Origin: Cymbidium sinense
Taxonomy: Eukaryota; Streptophyta; Magnoliopsida; Asparagales; Orchidaceae
Reading direction: 5' to 3'
Length of the DNA: 64,000 nucleotides
Assembly (NCBI GenBank): GCA_021442155.1
Contig: CM038214.1
Location: forward strand, 314,681,001-314,745,000
The notes below the pieces were generated by a model. It was not told the origin of the DNA. It did not search any database and worked only from the letters and a program-made list of their open reading frames with translations. Positions 1 through 11,290 of this stretch are shown piece after piece. Within the stretch, counting starts at the first letter, position 1, and each line of letters begins with the position of its first letter. A program made the translations under genes and the position numbers.

Positions 1-254
1 CACAAGTTGAGGTTTTGGCATGCCTGCAGGTGTCTCTCCTCTAAATCTTCAAGCTCTTCTAACGGTAGCTTGGCATTCTACTCTATTGTGATCTTGCTAC
101 CCATATCTATCTTTAGTGATGAGAGTTAGACTTCTAATAGTAGAACGACTTTGGACCCATACACTAAAGAGAGGAAGGAGTAGGCGAGTTGGAGTCCTAT
201 ATGTGGCGTAGGCCCAGGCTTCAACTAAATGCTCATTCCACTATCGCTCCTTAT

Positions 255-665
255 TGTTGAGTGTCTTCTTTAGTATTTGGATGAGAGTTTTATTGAAGGC
301 TTCTGCTAAGTTGTTTGTCCTCAGGTAGTTAATGGTAGAATATCTCCAATCTATGTTATGTCTTCGGGCAAAGTTGTTGATCTCGGTGCTCTTGAATGTA
401 GTACCATTATCTGATATAATAAGTTAAGGCACTCTGAACCTATATACGATATGGTTTCTAAAAACTAGAGTACATGCTGAGCTATCACCTCTCTGAGCAA
501 AATCAATTTCACCCATTTAGAAAAGTAGTTAGTAGCAGCTAAGTTGAACCGATGAACCTTGGAAGAAGGAGGATCAATCAGACTCACTATGTCAATACCC
601 CAACACTCGAATGGCCATGAGGCCAATGTAGAATGTAGAATGTTGGGTGGTTGGTGTAGGACCAC
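255..665 (-). pseudogene. integrase core fragment (gypsy copy 0)
   Basis: On the minus strand, 465-665 reads as an rve integrase core with WPFECWGIDIVSLIDPPSSK followed by LAATNYFSKW. The first catalytic Asp lies in GIDIV. Further along, near 405-420, an ISDNG motif supplies the second Asp, and at 295-309 LAEAF supplies the catalytic Glu, followed by NKTLIQILKKT. All three catalytic codons are therefore still present, but they sit in different frames with stops between them. The fragment is dead as a protein. Confidence 0.85.
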
Positions 666-1167
666 ACCATGTATTTGACATTGGTGGCTCGCTAACCCAT
701 ATGTAATCTTTGATCATTGATGGCCGGTAGTATCATATTCTTTTCATCTGGCTTTCATCTTCAAACCAGATTGGTTAGCTCTACATAATCCTGAGTGTAC
801 CTCGATCACGATCTTACGGGCTTCATGCTTGTCTAAACAACATAACCACATATGATCGAAAGAAAATCAGTACAAGACACTATCCACAAAAGCGTAAGAA
901 TGTGCTCTCTACTTCAACTGATGAGCTTGGGACTTCTCTTGAGCTAGTTTGCCTTTATTTAGGTAATCAATGAATGTTTTCCTTTAATCTAAGTCCTCAT
1001 CCTTCTTGGCAATGGCAACCTCCCCTTCAAGAGAGTACTTTTTGATGAGTTCAATATCAATAAAAGGTAAGACTTGTCTATTTTGGACCATTATTGATAT
1101 GGACTCATCCTCCAGACATGTTAATTCCTTGGCAAGCTTGGATAAAGCATACGCTATGAAATTCTCT

Positions 1168-1401
1168 CTATGAGGAATCCCCTATGGTGTACTTGTGGTA
1201 GTGATGGAGCTTGGGCTCTATAACCTTATAGGACCTAATGATTTGGTTGATAATTAGTTGAGAATCCCTGAAGATGTTGATGTTTTGGATTCTTAAAGTA
1301 ATGACTAACTCCAGACTGAAAATCAGAGCCTTATATTTGACTTCATTGTTGGTGCAAGGATTGGATAGATGATATGAGAATCTCATCACATCATGATCCA
1401 A
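1168..1401 (-). pseudogene. second (archaeal-type) RNase H fragment, gypsy copy 0
   Basis: The 77-residue frame contains NNEVKYKALIFSLELVITL, then a degraded GDSQLVINQ motif (FRDSQLIINQ) and a SYKV stretch. This matches the additional RNase H that Tat-clade gypsy elements carry between the RT-linked RNase H and the integrase. The Glu of NNE and the Asp of DSQL remain. The frame is open only across this part and is a decayed relic. Confidence 0.8.
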
Positions 1402-1638
1402 AGTTAAGAGAACTATTCCTACATTAAGTAGAGTCTAAGAACTAGGTGTGTTTAGAAATCTGTGCTTGTCCCTTCAGCAGGAAGGGCGAAGGTAATGTCA
1501 ACTAGAGAGGATCATGGACCATCATGCCAACCATCTAGATAGCATCAGCTGTGTCATGAGATACTGTAGTTGATTGATCTTAGAGATTAAGTTCACCTTA
1601 TGAGGAAGAAAGTAGTGTTATAGTTTAGGATGCAAAGA

Positions 1639-2235
1639 TTAAGCTAGGCAATGCTTCTCAATGAGTGGATAATAAGCCTCAGTAGGGATTAAATGATGGC
1701 TGAGGTAGTGGAGTCTGTTTTTCTTCCTTTCATCACTGGCTTGGGCCAATAAAGCACCAAGGGATTTGTGTAATGCAGTAGTGTAAAGTATGAGTGGCTT
1801 GCCACGGATAAGGGCTGGTAGAACCGGCGGCATCATCAGGTAATGCTTGATGTCTTCGAAGGAATGCTCATACTTGTCATCCCATTTAAACTTGGCATCC
1901 TTTTTGTCAAGTACTGAGAATGGATGACATCTTCTCGATAAGTTGGATATAAAGCATCTTAGATATGCCAACCACCCCTGGAATGATCTGAGTTGAGTTA
2001 AACTTTCATAGGGTGGCATTTCTAATATCGCCTTGATCTTCTCTGGATCGATTTTGATTCCCTGGTGTCAGACAGGAAACTCGAGGAATTTCCCTTAAGC
2101 TATTATGAATGCACACTTTAGGGGCTTCATTTTGAGGTTAAATTATCTTAACTGTTTGAAAACTACTCTCAAGTCAAAGAGATGGTCTTCCTTTTCTCTA
2201 CATTTGACCACGAGATCAACAATATAACACTCAAC
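1639..2235 (-). pseudogene. reverse transcriptase end plus first RNase H, gypsy copy 0
   Basis: The 126-residue frame at 1639-2019 reads LRSFQGWLAYLRCFISNLSR, KDAKFKWDDKYEHSFEDIK, MMPPVLPALIRGKPLILY and ALGALLAQ-like residues, ending in YYPLIEKHCLA. This is the connection region and RT-linked RNase H of Ty3/gypsy. To the right, the RT catalytic box is at 2215-2226 on the minus strand, where the usual YVDD has become YIVD, so the active site is damaged. The remnant ends about 45 bases further on at the telomere-like repeats. Confidence 0.88.
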
Positions 2236-2268
2236 TTGATGAAAGAGTTCGTCGAAGATTCGAGCCCA

Positions 2269-3407
2269 AAATAAAATAAAATTCTAAACTAAAACTAAAT
2301 ATAAAACTAAAAATAAATTAAACTAATTAAAACAAACTAAAATAAAATAAATAAGAACCTAAGCTAAACTAAAAAATAAAATAAACCTAGTAATAAAAAA
2401 CTGAAATAAAATAAAAACTAAACATAAAATAAAAATAAAATAAACCTAAAATAAACATAAAATAAAATAAAATAAAAACTAAATAAAAAACAAAACCTAC
2501 AAAATAAACCTAAAAATAAATAAAAAATAAAACATAAACCCTCAACTAAAAAAAACTAAACCTAAAATAAAAATAAAATAAACAAAATAAAATAAAAGAC
2601 TTAAACTAATATAAACAAAACTAAAAAAATAAAACCTAAAGTTAAAATTAAACTAAATAAAATAAACTAAACTAAAATAAACTAAACTAACCTAAAAATA
2701 AAACCCTAAAAATAAAAAATTAAAGCCTAAACCTAAACCTAAAATAAAATAAAACCAAAACCTAAACCTAAAATAAAAAATAAAACTAAACTAAGAAATA
2801 AAATAAAATAAAATCAACTAAATTAAACCTAAACCTAAAAATAAACTAAAATAAAACTTAAACTAATAAATAAATAAACTAAATATAATGAAACTAAGTA
2901 AATAAATTAAATAAAATAAAGTAAAAAAAAAAAACTAAACTAAACAACTAAATAAACTAAACCTACCATTGCTTAATTAAAATAAAACCACATAAACCCT
3001 AAATCCTAAACCCTAAACTAAACCCTAAATAACCATAAACCCTAAACCCAAAACCCTAAATAAATATAAATAAACTAAACTCTGGTTTAATTAATTTTTA
3101 AAGCCTAAACCCAAAGGCTAAAACTAACTAAACTTAAACCAACCTAAACATAACCTTAAACCCAAAACCCTAAATCCTACCCACAAAAGCCCAACCCTAA
3201 ACCTAAACCTTACCTAAACCCCAATCTTTAATCCTAAACCTTAAAATCATAAAATAAACCCTAAACCTACACTGGAACCATAAACGCTAAACCAACCCAA
3301 ACCTAAACCTAAAACAAACCCAAATCCTAAACTAAACCTAAAGTAACTAAATAAATTAAAAAATCTAAAACAAACCTAATAAACCTAAACAAAACATAAA
3401 ACTTAAG
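2269..3407. repeat. degenerate telomere-like array (CCCTAAA orientation)
   Basis: This stretch consists of CCTAAA/CCCTAAA units mixed with A-rich derivatives such as AAATAAAATAAA. The + strand holds almost no G. The left two thirds are A-rich and the right third is closer to CCCTAAA. A short unique motif with TTGCTTAATT near 2970 marks an internal boundary that recurs in other arrays. The last 70 bases before the GRP fragment (AAAGTAACTAAATAAATTAA and what follows) recur before most other GRP copies. Confidence 0.92.
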
Positions 3408-3846
3408 AATGGGCATAACCTTGGGGAAGGAACATCACAATTGCCAGCTATCTAGATCTGGAGGTGAAGGCGAGATTATCATGGTGGAGGGATCTAGGGG
3501 TCTGGTGGATATGGTGGTGGTCGGAGTGGTGGTTATTAAACAGAGGTTACTGTGGTGGTGGTGGAGGGGAGATTGGGGATATGATGGTGGATCTAACTAC
3601 TCGAGAGGCTAGAGTGGTTCTGATGGGAATTGGAGAAATTGGAGAATGGTTGATTTGATCTGTTGCTTATGAAACTATTTTTATAGTAGAGATGGTTATA
3701 GTTATCTAGGGTTTTTGATTTGCTCTTTGCATGCTCATGTTTTATCTATGTCATCGTTTGTATCTTAGAAAACTTGGTGTGTTACTTGGTTGATGTAATT
3801 GAAAAGTATAAATGTCCAATCTAAATTTGTTCTCTGTTAAAAAAAA
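3408..3846 (+). pseudogene. 5'-truncated retroposed GRP 3' end, copy 1
   Basis: This is the 3' end of a glycine-rich RNA-binding protein mRNA. It starts inside the last strand of the RRM domain (consensus of all copies NGHNLDGRNITVN), continues through a Gly/Arg/Tyr-rich tail (GGA/GGT codons, RSGG, GGYGGGG-like) and ends at a GNWRN C-terminus. A 3' UTR of about 190 bases and a short poly(A) of 8 follow. Small deletions shift the frame, and here the terminal stop is lost (NWRN runs on into WRMVD). The lack of a 5' end plus the poly(A) indicates LINE-type retroposition. Family identity is inferred from the NITVN and NWRN motifs and the glycine-rich tail. Confidence 0.85.
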
Positions 3847-4642
3847 CTCTAAGCCCTAAACCCTAAACTAAAATGTGAACCCAAGACTTAAAACCTAAAC
3901 CTAAACCTAAACCATAAACCCACAAAAACCTTAAATCCAACCCAAAAAACCCAACCTAAATCCTAAATCCAAAGAAACCAAAACCCAAACCCTCTCTAAA
4001 CCCAAACTAAACCTAAACTACCCTACCAAACCCTCTCTACCCACTAAACTCTTCCCTCAAACCCCTCCCTAAAGCTAAACCTAAACCTATAATAAAACTA
4101 AAATAAAATAAATAACCAAACTAAAATAAAATAAAATAAAATAAAATCTAAAACAAACCTCTAAACCTCTAAAATAATATAATAAAACTAAACTAAAATA
4201 AATATAAAAACCTACTAAAACAAAAATCTAAATATAAAATAAACCTAAATAAACTAAACCATTAACCTAAACCCTACTTCCTAAAATCCTAATCTAAATT
4301 TAAATACCTATCAATTTGCTTAATTCAAAAAAATATCTAAATAAATAACCCTAAACCTAACACTAATCCTAAAAACCTTAAACCTACAATCCTAAACCCT
4401 AAACCCTAAACCCCAAAACTAAATCCTAAACCTAAAACCTAAACCCACAGCTAATCTAAACCTAAACCCAAAAAGCATAGACCCTAAAAATAACCAAAAC
4501 CCACCATAAACTCTAAATCATAAACAAATCCCCACCCTAAACTCTAAACCCCAAACCCACACCTAAACCTAAAGTAATTAAATAAATTAAAAAAATAAAC
4601 TGAAATAATAAAAAACATAACCATAAACCTAAATCAAACCCT
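3847..4642. repeat. degenerate telomere-like array
   Basis: CCTAAA and CCCTAAA units with A-rich parts, with CCCTAAA on the + strand. Near 4310 a TTTGCTTAATTC motif interrupts the array, as near 2970 and 5630. The final segment before GRP copy 2 (AAAGTAATTAAATAAATTAA) is nearly the same as the one before GRP copy 1. No gene is present. Confidence 0.9.
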
Positions 4643-5068
4643 AATGGGCATAACCTAAAGGATCATCACCATCTAGGCTCAATCTAGATGATGTTAAAGC
4701 GGTGATTATCGCAGTGGTGGAGGGGAATTTGGAGGTGCTAGTGGATATGGAGGTGGTGGTCAGAGTAGTGATGGTTAAGCGATAGAGGCTACAGCTGTGG
4801 TCATGGTAGTGGGAGAGATCAGAGAGATGATGGTGGACTTAACTACTCGAGAGGCTAGAGTAGTTATGAAACAGAATAGAATGGGTCGATCTCTTACTTG
4901 AAATATTTATAGTAGAGATGGTTCTAGTTATCTAGGGTTTCTAATTTGCTCTATGTGTCATTTTTATATCTATGTCGTGACTTGTGTCATAGAAAACTTG
5001 GTGTGTTACTTGGTTGATCAAATTAAATGAATAAATGTTGAATATAAATTTGTTGTGCATTAAAAAAA
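4643..5068 (+). pseudogene. 5'-truncated retroposed GRP 3' end, copy 2
   Basis: Second copy of the GRP fragment. The NGHN start, the GGA/GGT-rich tail, the GGSY-like stretch near 4830-4860 and the 3' UTR are recognisable. The reading frame is broken by deletions in the RRM end and in the glycine-rich part. The 3' UTR (ATCTAGGGTTTCTAATTTGC near 4931) and the poly(A) run of 7 align with copy 1. Confidence 0.85.
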
Positions 5069-5866
5069 CCCTAAACCTTAAACCCTAAACTAAAATGTGA
5101 ACCATAGACCTAAAACCTAAAACCTAAACCCTAAACCCTAAAATAAATACCCACAAACCCTAAACCATAAACCCACAAGCCATAAACCCTAAACCCTAAA
5201 AAAAAACCCAAAATAAACCCCAATTTTAAAACCCTAAACCATAAATCCACACTACCACCAATGCCTAAACCCTAATAAATCTAAACCCCAAACCCTAAAC
5301 CCTAAACCTCAACTAAACCCCAACTAAACCCTAAACCCTACCACCACAAATAAACTAAAAATAATAAAACCTAAAATAAATAAATTAAAATAAACCAAAA
5401 TAAATAAATAAAATAAAATAAAAACATTAAACTAAACTACCTAACTAAATAAAAAAGGAAAGATAAAACTAAATTAAATATAAATAAAACCTAAACTAAA
5501 CTCAAATTGATGATAAATAAACTAAACCCCAACCCACCCTAAATCCTACCATAAACCTAAACTCACATAAATTAACCCTAAACCTAAACCCTAAACCTAA
5601 ACCCTAAAAATAAACTAAATAAACTAAACTGTCTTTGCTTAATTCTAAGAATAAAGGTTAAATCATAAATCTTAAACCCTAAACCTTAAACCCTAAACCA
5701 TAATCCCTAAACCTTAAAACCCCAAACTACCCAAACTACAATTAAACCTAACCCTAAACCTAAAACCCTAAACCTAAACCCTACAACCTAAACAAATCTA
5801 AACCATAAATATAAACCCCCACCCCAAACCCCTAAACCAAACCTCAAATAATCTTAAACCCGAAAA
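5069..5866. repeat. degenerate telomere-like array
   Basis: Fairly clean CCCTAAA tracts at 5069-5340 and 5560-5850, with an A-rich block at 5345-5520 between them. A TTTGCTTAATTC motif lies near 5631. The array stops at about 5866, where LINE A begins with a non-repetitive C/T-rich 5' end. Confidence 0.9.
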
Positions 5867-5899
5867 CCTTCTCTCTGGCCGCCTCTTCGAGATTTTGTG

Positions 5900-7300
5900 A
5901 TTCCCTCGATGGATTAGCGTTTCTCTAATAATACTCTCAGACGCTTCGCCGAGAACGCCAGTATCGGCCTCCCCAGATGTGACGCCCTTGATTAGAAATG
6001 GCGAGGTTCTAGTCTCAATCCAATCACTCTGCCGCCACGCACGCTTTCCGAATTCTACAGGTTTTCTCGATCTGATTGCGCTAATGCACCTATTGTTAAA
6101 TCATTCAAAGATGCTTTATCTGTAAGATCCCTCGAATGCTTCGTTAATCTCTATTTCACATCTTATCATGGATTGCCGTAGTAATGTGTTAGATTAGATG
6201 TTGAGAAACTTGCTAAGCCCTTCGAAGTTCGCTTTGGTGGGTAAATTCTCCCAGATGCCCGACTCTTGATAATATTCGCTCTTTCTTTCATAGTTTAAAA
6301 TTATCGTACTTTCTCTATCTCGATCGATCCTCACATTCTTATTCAACTCTCAAATGATTTAGATTCATGGTTTTCGCCGTCATTCTTACTTTTGTGCATA
6401 ATTGTCAAATGCTATTGAAATGGTCGCCTCTTTGATGTCAAAGAGGAATCTCCCATTGTCCCTCTTTGGCTTGCTTTTCCTAACATGCGAATACATTATG
6501 TCACTCATCAAGTTTTGTTTGTCGTTTTGGTAGGCCTCTCCAAATAGACCAAGCAACGCCAGGATCTAGCTCATCGCCGTATTCTTGAGATAGACATCAC
6601 AAAAAATATCCCAAAGAGGTTTGGATTGGCTCAAAAAATTTGGATATAGTCAAAAGTCAATTCAAAAATTTTCCTCTGTCTTTTGCACTCACCGCAAGAT
6701 TCACGCATGATCACACTGAATGCTTTGTGCTTCATCCTAATCTCAAAAAAAATTTACCACAGAATATGAATACCATTAATGGAACTGGGAAACCAATACT
6801 CTAGCATATGTGCCTAAAAATACTCAAAAAACCTCTCCTCCCTACACCTCCTACCGATCTATCTATTGGAAAACACTCGACCTTGGTACTAAAACAAATT
6901 GAGGACGATACCAATGGCAATTTACCTAACCTCCCCCCGCTTGTAATAATTTGGTTTCCCATGATAGTTCTTTGCTTCATTTAAATCACTAAAATCTGAA
7001 TGGTAGCCTTATATTGGACACCCAATTAAACAATTTGAATGGGAATCATATAATGGACCAAAACAATGATGACCCTATGGCTAACATATTGAGAAAGATA
7101 TTTGTATTAATGGTTTAACTTCCCCATCTATTTCCTGAGTGATAATCAATTGAACCCAATTTCTCACACTCTATCCGATGGAAGAAGGTGAAATCCTCTT
7201 CTAAAACATTGATAGATTCTTCTACTATTTGAACCCAAAAATCAATCACTTTCGATGGAGATAATTTGGATCGATAGACCCTTTCAAATTGTTAAAAAAA
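5900..7300 (+). pseudogene. LINE A ORF1 relic (DUF4283 and zinc knuckle)
   Basis: ORF1 of plant L1-type LINEs encodes a nucleic-acid-binding gag-like protein. Around 6415-6530 the frame reads like WSPLFDVKEESPIVPLWLAF followed by PNMRIHYVTHQVLF, which is the DUF4283 pattern, and around 6590-6640 like EVWIGS. At 6681-6723 a CCHC zinc knuckle is visible as FCTHRKIH...DHTECFVLH. Its second Cys is now Arg and one base is missing. No long frame survives. The same segment in LINE B (54.1-54.7 kb) has an intact knuckle. Confidence 0.75.
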
Positions 7301-7428
7301 AAACCCTACAAAGCAAAATTTTCTAATAATAACTCACTAGAACCACTCGCTTCCACCCCACACAAGTAATGTGTCATCATTTCTTTTCCTTTTCCTTTCT
7401 TTTTCCTTTTCCCTTTTGGTTGTCCCTT

Positions 7429-8075
7429 ATGATTAATTTTCTTATTTGGAATATCCGGGTTGTGGGTCTCTTCCCCGTCCCAATTGTTAGGAGTCTTTGT
7501 GTCATAATATCAAGTTACTTGTTCTTATTGAACCTTTCATTAATTCTTCTAAGATTGCTTTTGTCGCTAGATCCCTTGGTTTTCATAATTTCTTCTTCAA
7601 TCTTAATAATAAAATTTGGTGCTTTTGGCACAACTCCATCACCATTTCCATCATTGATGATCTTGACCAATTGGTTAATGTCAAAATCTCCTTAGGTGAC
7701 TCGCTTTTGGCTCTTTTATCTATGCTTCTTGTAATAGAGCTGGTAGGAACATCCTTTGGAATCACTTACGCACCTTCGCTTCCTCGGCTAACCTTCCCTG
7801 GTTGGTTGGAGGTGATTTCAATACTATCATAGCTAGTTCAGAAAGAAGGGGAGGATGTTCTCCTAACCTTCATTCCATGGAGGACTTCTCAAATATGATC
7901 CTTGATTGCAATCTGATCGACATTGGTTTCACTGGGTCTAACTTCACGTGGCACAACTCTAGACTTTGGCAGCATCTTGATAGGACCCTCTTTAATTCTC
8001 TTTGGATCAATCAAGTCTACTCCATTGTTGAGCATTTGAGCGAACTTTGTCGACCATGCTCCTCTCTTTGATTTC
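7429..8075 (+). pseudogene. LINE A ORF2 endonuclease domain
   Basis: ORF2 appears to start at the ATG at 7429 with MINFLIWNIR, the usual opening of the APE-type endonuclease of plant LINEs. A frameshift near 7485 moves the domain to the frame with HNIKLLVLIEPFI and NKIWCFW. A second shift leads to VGGDFNTI (GGDFN at 7808-7822), the S-ERRGG stretch, then LIDIGFTGSNFTWHNSR and HLDRTL. These are the catalytic-domain landmarks of the family that nicks target DNA. The domain is broken into at least three frames and cannot be functional. Confidence 0.87.
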
Positions 8076-8291
8076 CTTCAAAATCCCCTAACCCATCTAC
8101 TCCCTCCTTTCGATTTCAAAATATGTGGACCCAACATAGTGACTTCACCAATGCTCACTAATTGGATGGCCTATTTTCCTGGATAATTGTTAAAGGTATG
8201 ACTGCTTTGGCTTAAGCTCAAAAGACTTAAACAAAATCTCAATTGGTGGAACAAACACATTTTTAAAAACCTTTTCACAAATCTTAAAGCT

Positions 8292-9660
8292 ATGGAACAA
8301 GAGGTTTGTTCTCTTGAAGAGGTTGTCTCAACTGATCCCAGTAAACTTGAGGAGTTGAACATTGCCAAGAATAACTTGGTTAATTATCAAAACATGGAAG
8401 AAACCTATTGGCGTCAAAAAGCCGCAAGCAAACATATTGGCGATGGTGAAAACACCGTGTATTTTCATGCCATTTGTAATAAACAAAAAGCCTTAAACTC
8501 GATTAAGAAAATTAAGAACTCTAATGGTGAATGGATAACCGATAACAATGATATTAAGGATTCTGTCATACATCATTTCCAAACTTTATTAAATTCTAAT
8601 CTGTTGCTGGGAACTTTATCAAACACCCATCTTATCCCTTCTATGATTAACAGTGAGGATAATCATTTACTCACTATGTGTCCTTCCGAAGAGGAGATTA
8701 GTAATACTCTTAAGAACATGAACACTGACTCTGTTGCTGGCCCTAATGGCTATACGACCCACTTCTTTCAGCATTGTTGGCCATTTATTAAAACCGATTT
8801 AGTTGATGCTGTTATTGATTTCTTTGATGGCAATCCTATTCCCAAATACTTTTCAAGCACTTCTATTGTCCTTATTTCCAAAACTAACAATCCTGAATCT
8901 TGGGGCAATTTTAGACCGATTAGTCTTTGCACCTTTTTTCAAAAACTCATTGCTAAATTAATAAATAATAGGCTTATTTTGCTTCCTAAAATCATCTCCC
9001 CAAATCAAATTGGTTTTGTTAAACACTGAATATCGATAATATTCTTCTTGCTCAAGAGTGGTTCATGACATTGATGTCCCTTCTAGAGGCAACATCTTAT
9101 TCAAATTGGACATCCTAAAGCCTTTGACAACTCTCATGGGATTTTCTCTTTCAAATCGAATTTGTTTGGTTTTTTGATAGTTTTATCCATTATAAAAGGT
9201 GTATCACTAATGTCTAGGTTTTGGTTATCATGAATGGTGAGTCCATAGGTTTCTTTCCTTCTAGCCATGGTTTGAGGCAAGGTGACCCACTATCACCTTC
9301 TCTTTATCATCGCTATTGAATACTGAGGAGCCTTAACGATCTTTTCGCTAATAATCCTAATATGTCTTTTAAAACTCATGGAGGTTTCCCTATTTCTCAT
9401 CTTAGCTTTGTAGATGATTTCATTATCTTCGCAATGCTCCTTCAACATGTTAAAACCATTAAGAACCTTCTAAATGATTTTGGTAAAGTTAGTGGTCTTT
9501 TTCTTAATGAAGGAAAATGCTTTTATTCCTTCCCTAATAGACTTAACCAAATATCCGTAATTACTAATTTTAAGCAAAATCAACTCCTCTTAATTACCTT
9601 GGGGCTCGCTTTTAAAGGCCAAAAAAGATCACACCTTTTGATGATCTAATTCAAAATTTC
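8292..9660 (+). pseudogene. LINE A ORF2 reverse transcriptase domain
   Basis: The longest open frame in the window (245 residues, 8292-9029) holds the N-terminal RT region, with YWRQKAASKHIGDGENTVYF, EEEISNTLKNMNTDSVAGPN and FRPISLCTFFQKLIAKLINN. A stop follows at NQIGFVKH. Downstream in other frames are motif A (KLDI...FDNSHG, about 9100-9140), motif B ([11 protein letters not shown], about 9270-9305) and motif C, where FVDD at 9407-9418 keeps both catalytic Asp residues. The domain is recognisable end to end but split by at least three lesions. Confidence 0.92.
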
Positions 9661-10677
9661 TAACAAAATCTCGGTTTGGGAATTTCATTTACTCTCGGTA
9701 GGCTTACCTTGATCAAGAGCACTCTAAATTCCATGCCTATATACCTTCTTCAAACCATTGTGCCTAACTCTACCATCAATAGAATTGAGCATCTCTTAAA
9801 CAAATTTTTAGGGGAACCAATACCTCCTCTAAAAAGAATGGTCATCTTGGTCTAAAAGTTGTGGTACTCAAGAGGGAGGTGGGATGTAAATCCATCAAAG
9901 AAGTTATCAATGCCTTCTCCTACAAACTTTGGTGGAATTTTAGGAGCAAAAATAGTCTTTGGGTGAATTTCATGACTTCTAAATATTGCGTAAACATCCT
10001 CTCATTTGTCCCTTTAAATCGGGTGATTCTCCTTTGTGGAGAAGACTTTGTTACAAATGGGATGAATCCTTAATTTTTGGGGCATAAACTCGCAATTCCT
10101 TCTTTTGGCAAGACAACTGAGTGGTGTGGATCCATTGATGACTTACTCTACACTCACTCCACTATAGAGTTAATTCATTCTCGCAAAACCACAAGTGGAA
10201 CACTAGTAAGATTCTGATTCTATTCCTTCCACTTTCTTAAATATGATTACCAATATTCCTATCACTCCTAACAATCATGATCGATTATCTTTAAGCTATC
10301 TCATAATGGGGATTTCAACCTTAAAATGTGTGGCTTCACACTAAAGACACTTGATTCTTCTATTGTGTTCTCCAAAATTTGGAATAACAATATCCCCTCT
10401 TCTTACTGCTCTAACTTGGCATCCTAAAAACTTTATGTTGACTCTTTTGTGGGGTAAAGGGTTTTATTTACCCTCTAAATGTCAATGTTGTTCTCATATT
10501 GAGAATGTTAACCATATTTTTTGTTAATGGGGCTATTGCCTCTAAAATTTGGATTTGGTATGACGATCTATTCAACATCCAATTTTAATTGTTCTTTTAC
10601 TTTATATCAACTTCTTGAAGTTTACTTTGACAATGCACTAAAGGTCATATTAAAATCATAATCGCCATTACTCTTAT
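9661..10677 (+). pseudogene. LINE A ORF2 thumb and connection region
   Basis: This links the reverse transcriptase to the RNase H. Pieces resemble SVWEFHLLS, LNSMPIYLLQTIVPN (about 9725-9770) and YKLWWNFRSKNSLWVNFM (about 9920-9975), which match the corresponding stretch of LINE B and the zf-RVT part of plant LINE ORF2. The reading frame changes several times and stops are frequent. No zinc-ligand set could be traced with certainty. Confidence 0.7.
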
Positions 10678-11290
10678 TTGGTTCATATGGATGGACGAAA
10701 TGAAGCTAAACATCATGGGATTCATATGAATCACATGAGGATTAGAACTAAAAAAAAAATTTGTGACTTGTTTAAAGCCAATTTAATTCATCACAAACAT
10801 TTTAAAGGTTGTCTTAATAAACTGGCCTCAACCTTCGCACTGCCTTACTATCGAAATGATAGAATGGTTTTGGAAAACCTCTTGATCATATTATTAAAAT
10901 TAATAATTTGATGGCTGTCTCTCATAATGGCTCGTTGTGGAGGCATTTTCGTGGATTCTAAGGGTATCCTATGTGCATTTGCTTATCCCCTTATTTCCAA
11001 AGATCGTCTTATACCGAGCTTATGGTATTCCACAAAGCTCTTGAAATTTGTCTTCAAAATGGTCTCAATATTTGGATAGAGGTGGACGCTCTTCTCGATT
11101 GACCTTTGACTTCTACCAATATGAGCAACGCTGTTTGTACTACCTCCTCAAGCAAACTAGGGCTCTTCTCTCTCAACAAATTTTACCATCACTCATGTTT
11201 GGCATGAAGGTGCTTGATTACCTTTCTAATTTGTGCAGATTAGATATCATCTTCTTTGATCAATTTACATTACCCAAATACTTGCATGGT
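10678..11290 (+). pseudogene. LINE A ORF2 C-terminal RNase H relic
   Basis: The segment starts with RNEAKHHGIHMN, the usual lead-in (RNDAKYHG in LINE B). After a frameshift it reads TELMVFHKALEICLQNGLNI, then WIEVDALL, near 11010-11095. These correspond to the second and third motifs of a plant RNase H (RVT_3 type): the Glu of TEL and the Asp of EVDA are kept. The final His-Gly-Asn motif is only hinted at by WHEGA near 11200. RNase H would remove RNA from the cDNA hybrid during retrotransposition. The relic is broken. Confidence 0.75.

Larger units (their letters stand above)
1..2268 (-). mobile_element. Ty3/gypsy (Tat-like) pol remnant, copy 0
   Basis: This is a minus-strand remnant of a Ty3/gypsy polyprotein, cut by the window edge on its 3' side. 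Reading from right to left it keeps the end of the reverse transcriptase, a first RNase H, a second RNase H, the integrase core and the start of the integrase C-terminal part. Two RNase H domains before integrase are known from the plant Tat clade (Ogre/Retand relatives), which is why I assign it there. It matches 21947-24268 and the corresponding part of 38.6-40.8 kb closely. Stops and frameshifts break it throughout. Its right end changes abruptly into A-rich telomere-like repeat at about 2268, so the protease end and LTR present in copies A and B are absent. Confidence 0.9.

Noticed and set aside
3464..3658. A Gly/Trp-rich frame overlapping the GRP fragment.
   Set aside because: It is an out-of-frame reading of the GGN-rich GRP tail and is not kept in other copies.
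2269..5866. A CRISPR-like array of short direct repeats.
   Set aside because: There is no fixed repeat-spacer structure; the units are continuous telomere-type repeats in plant DNA.
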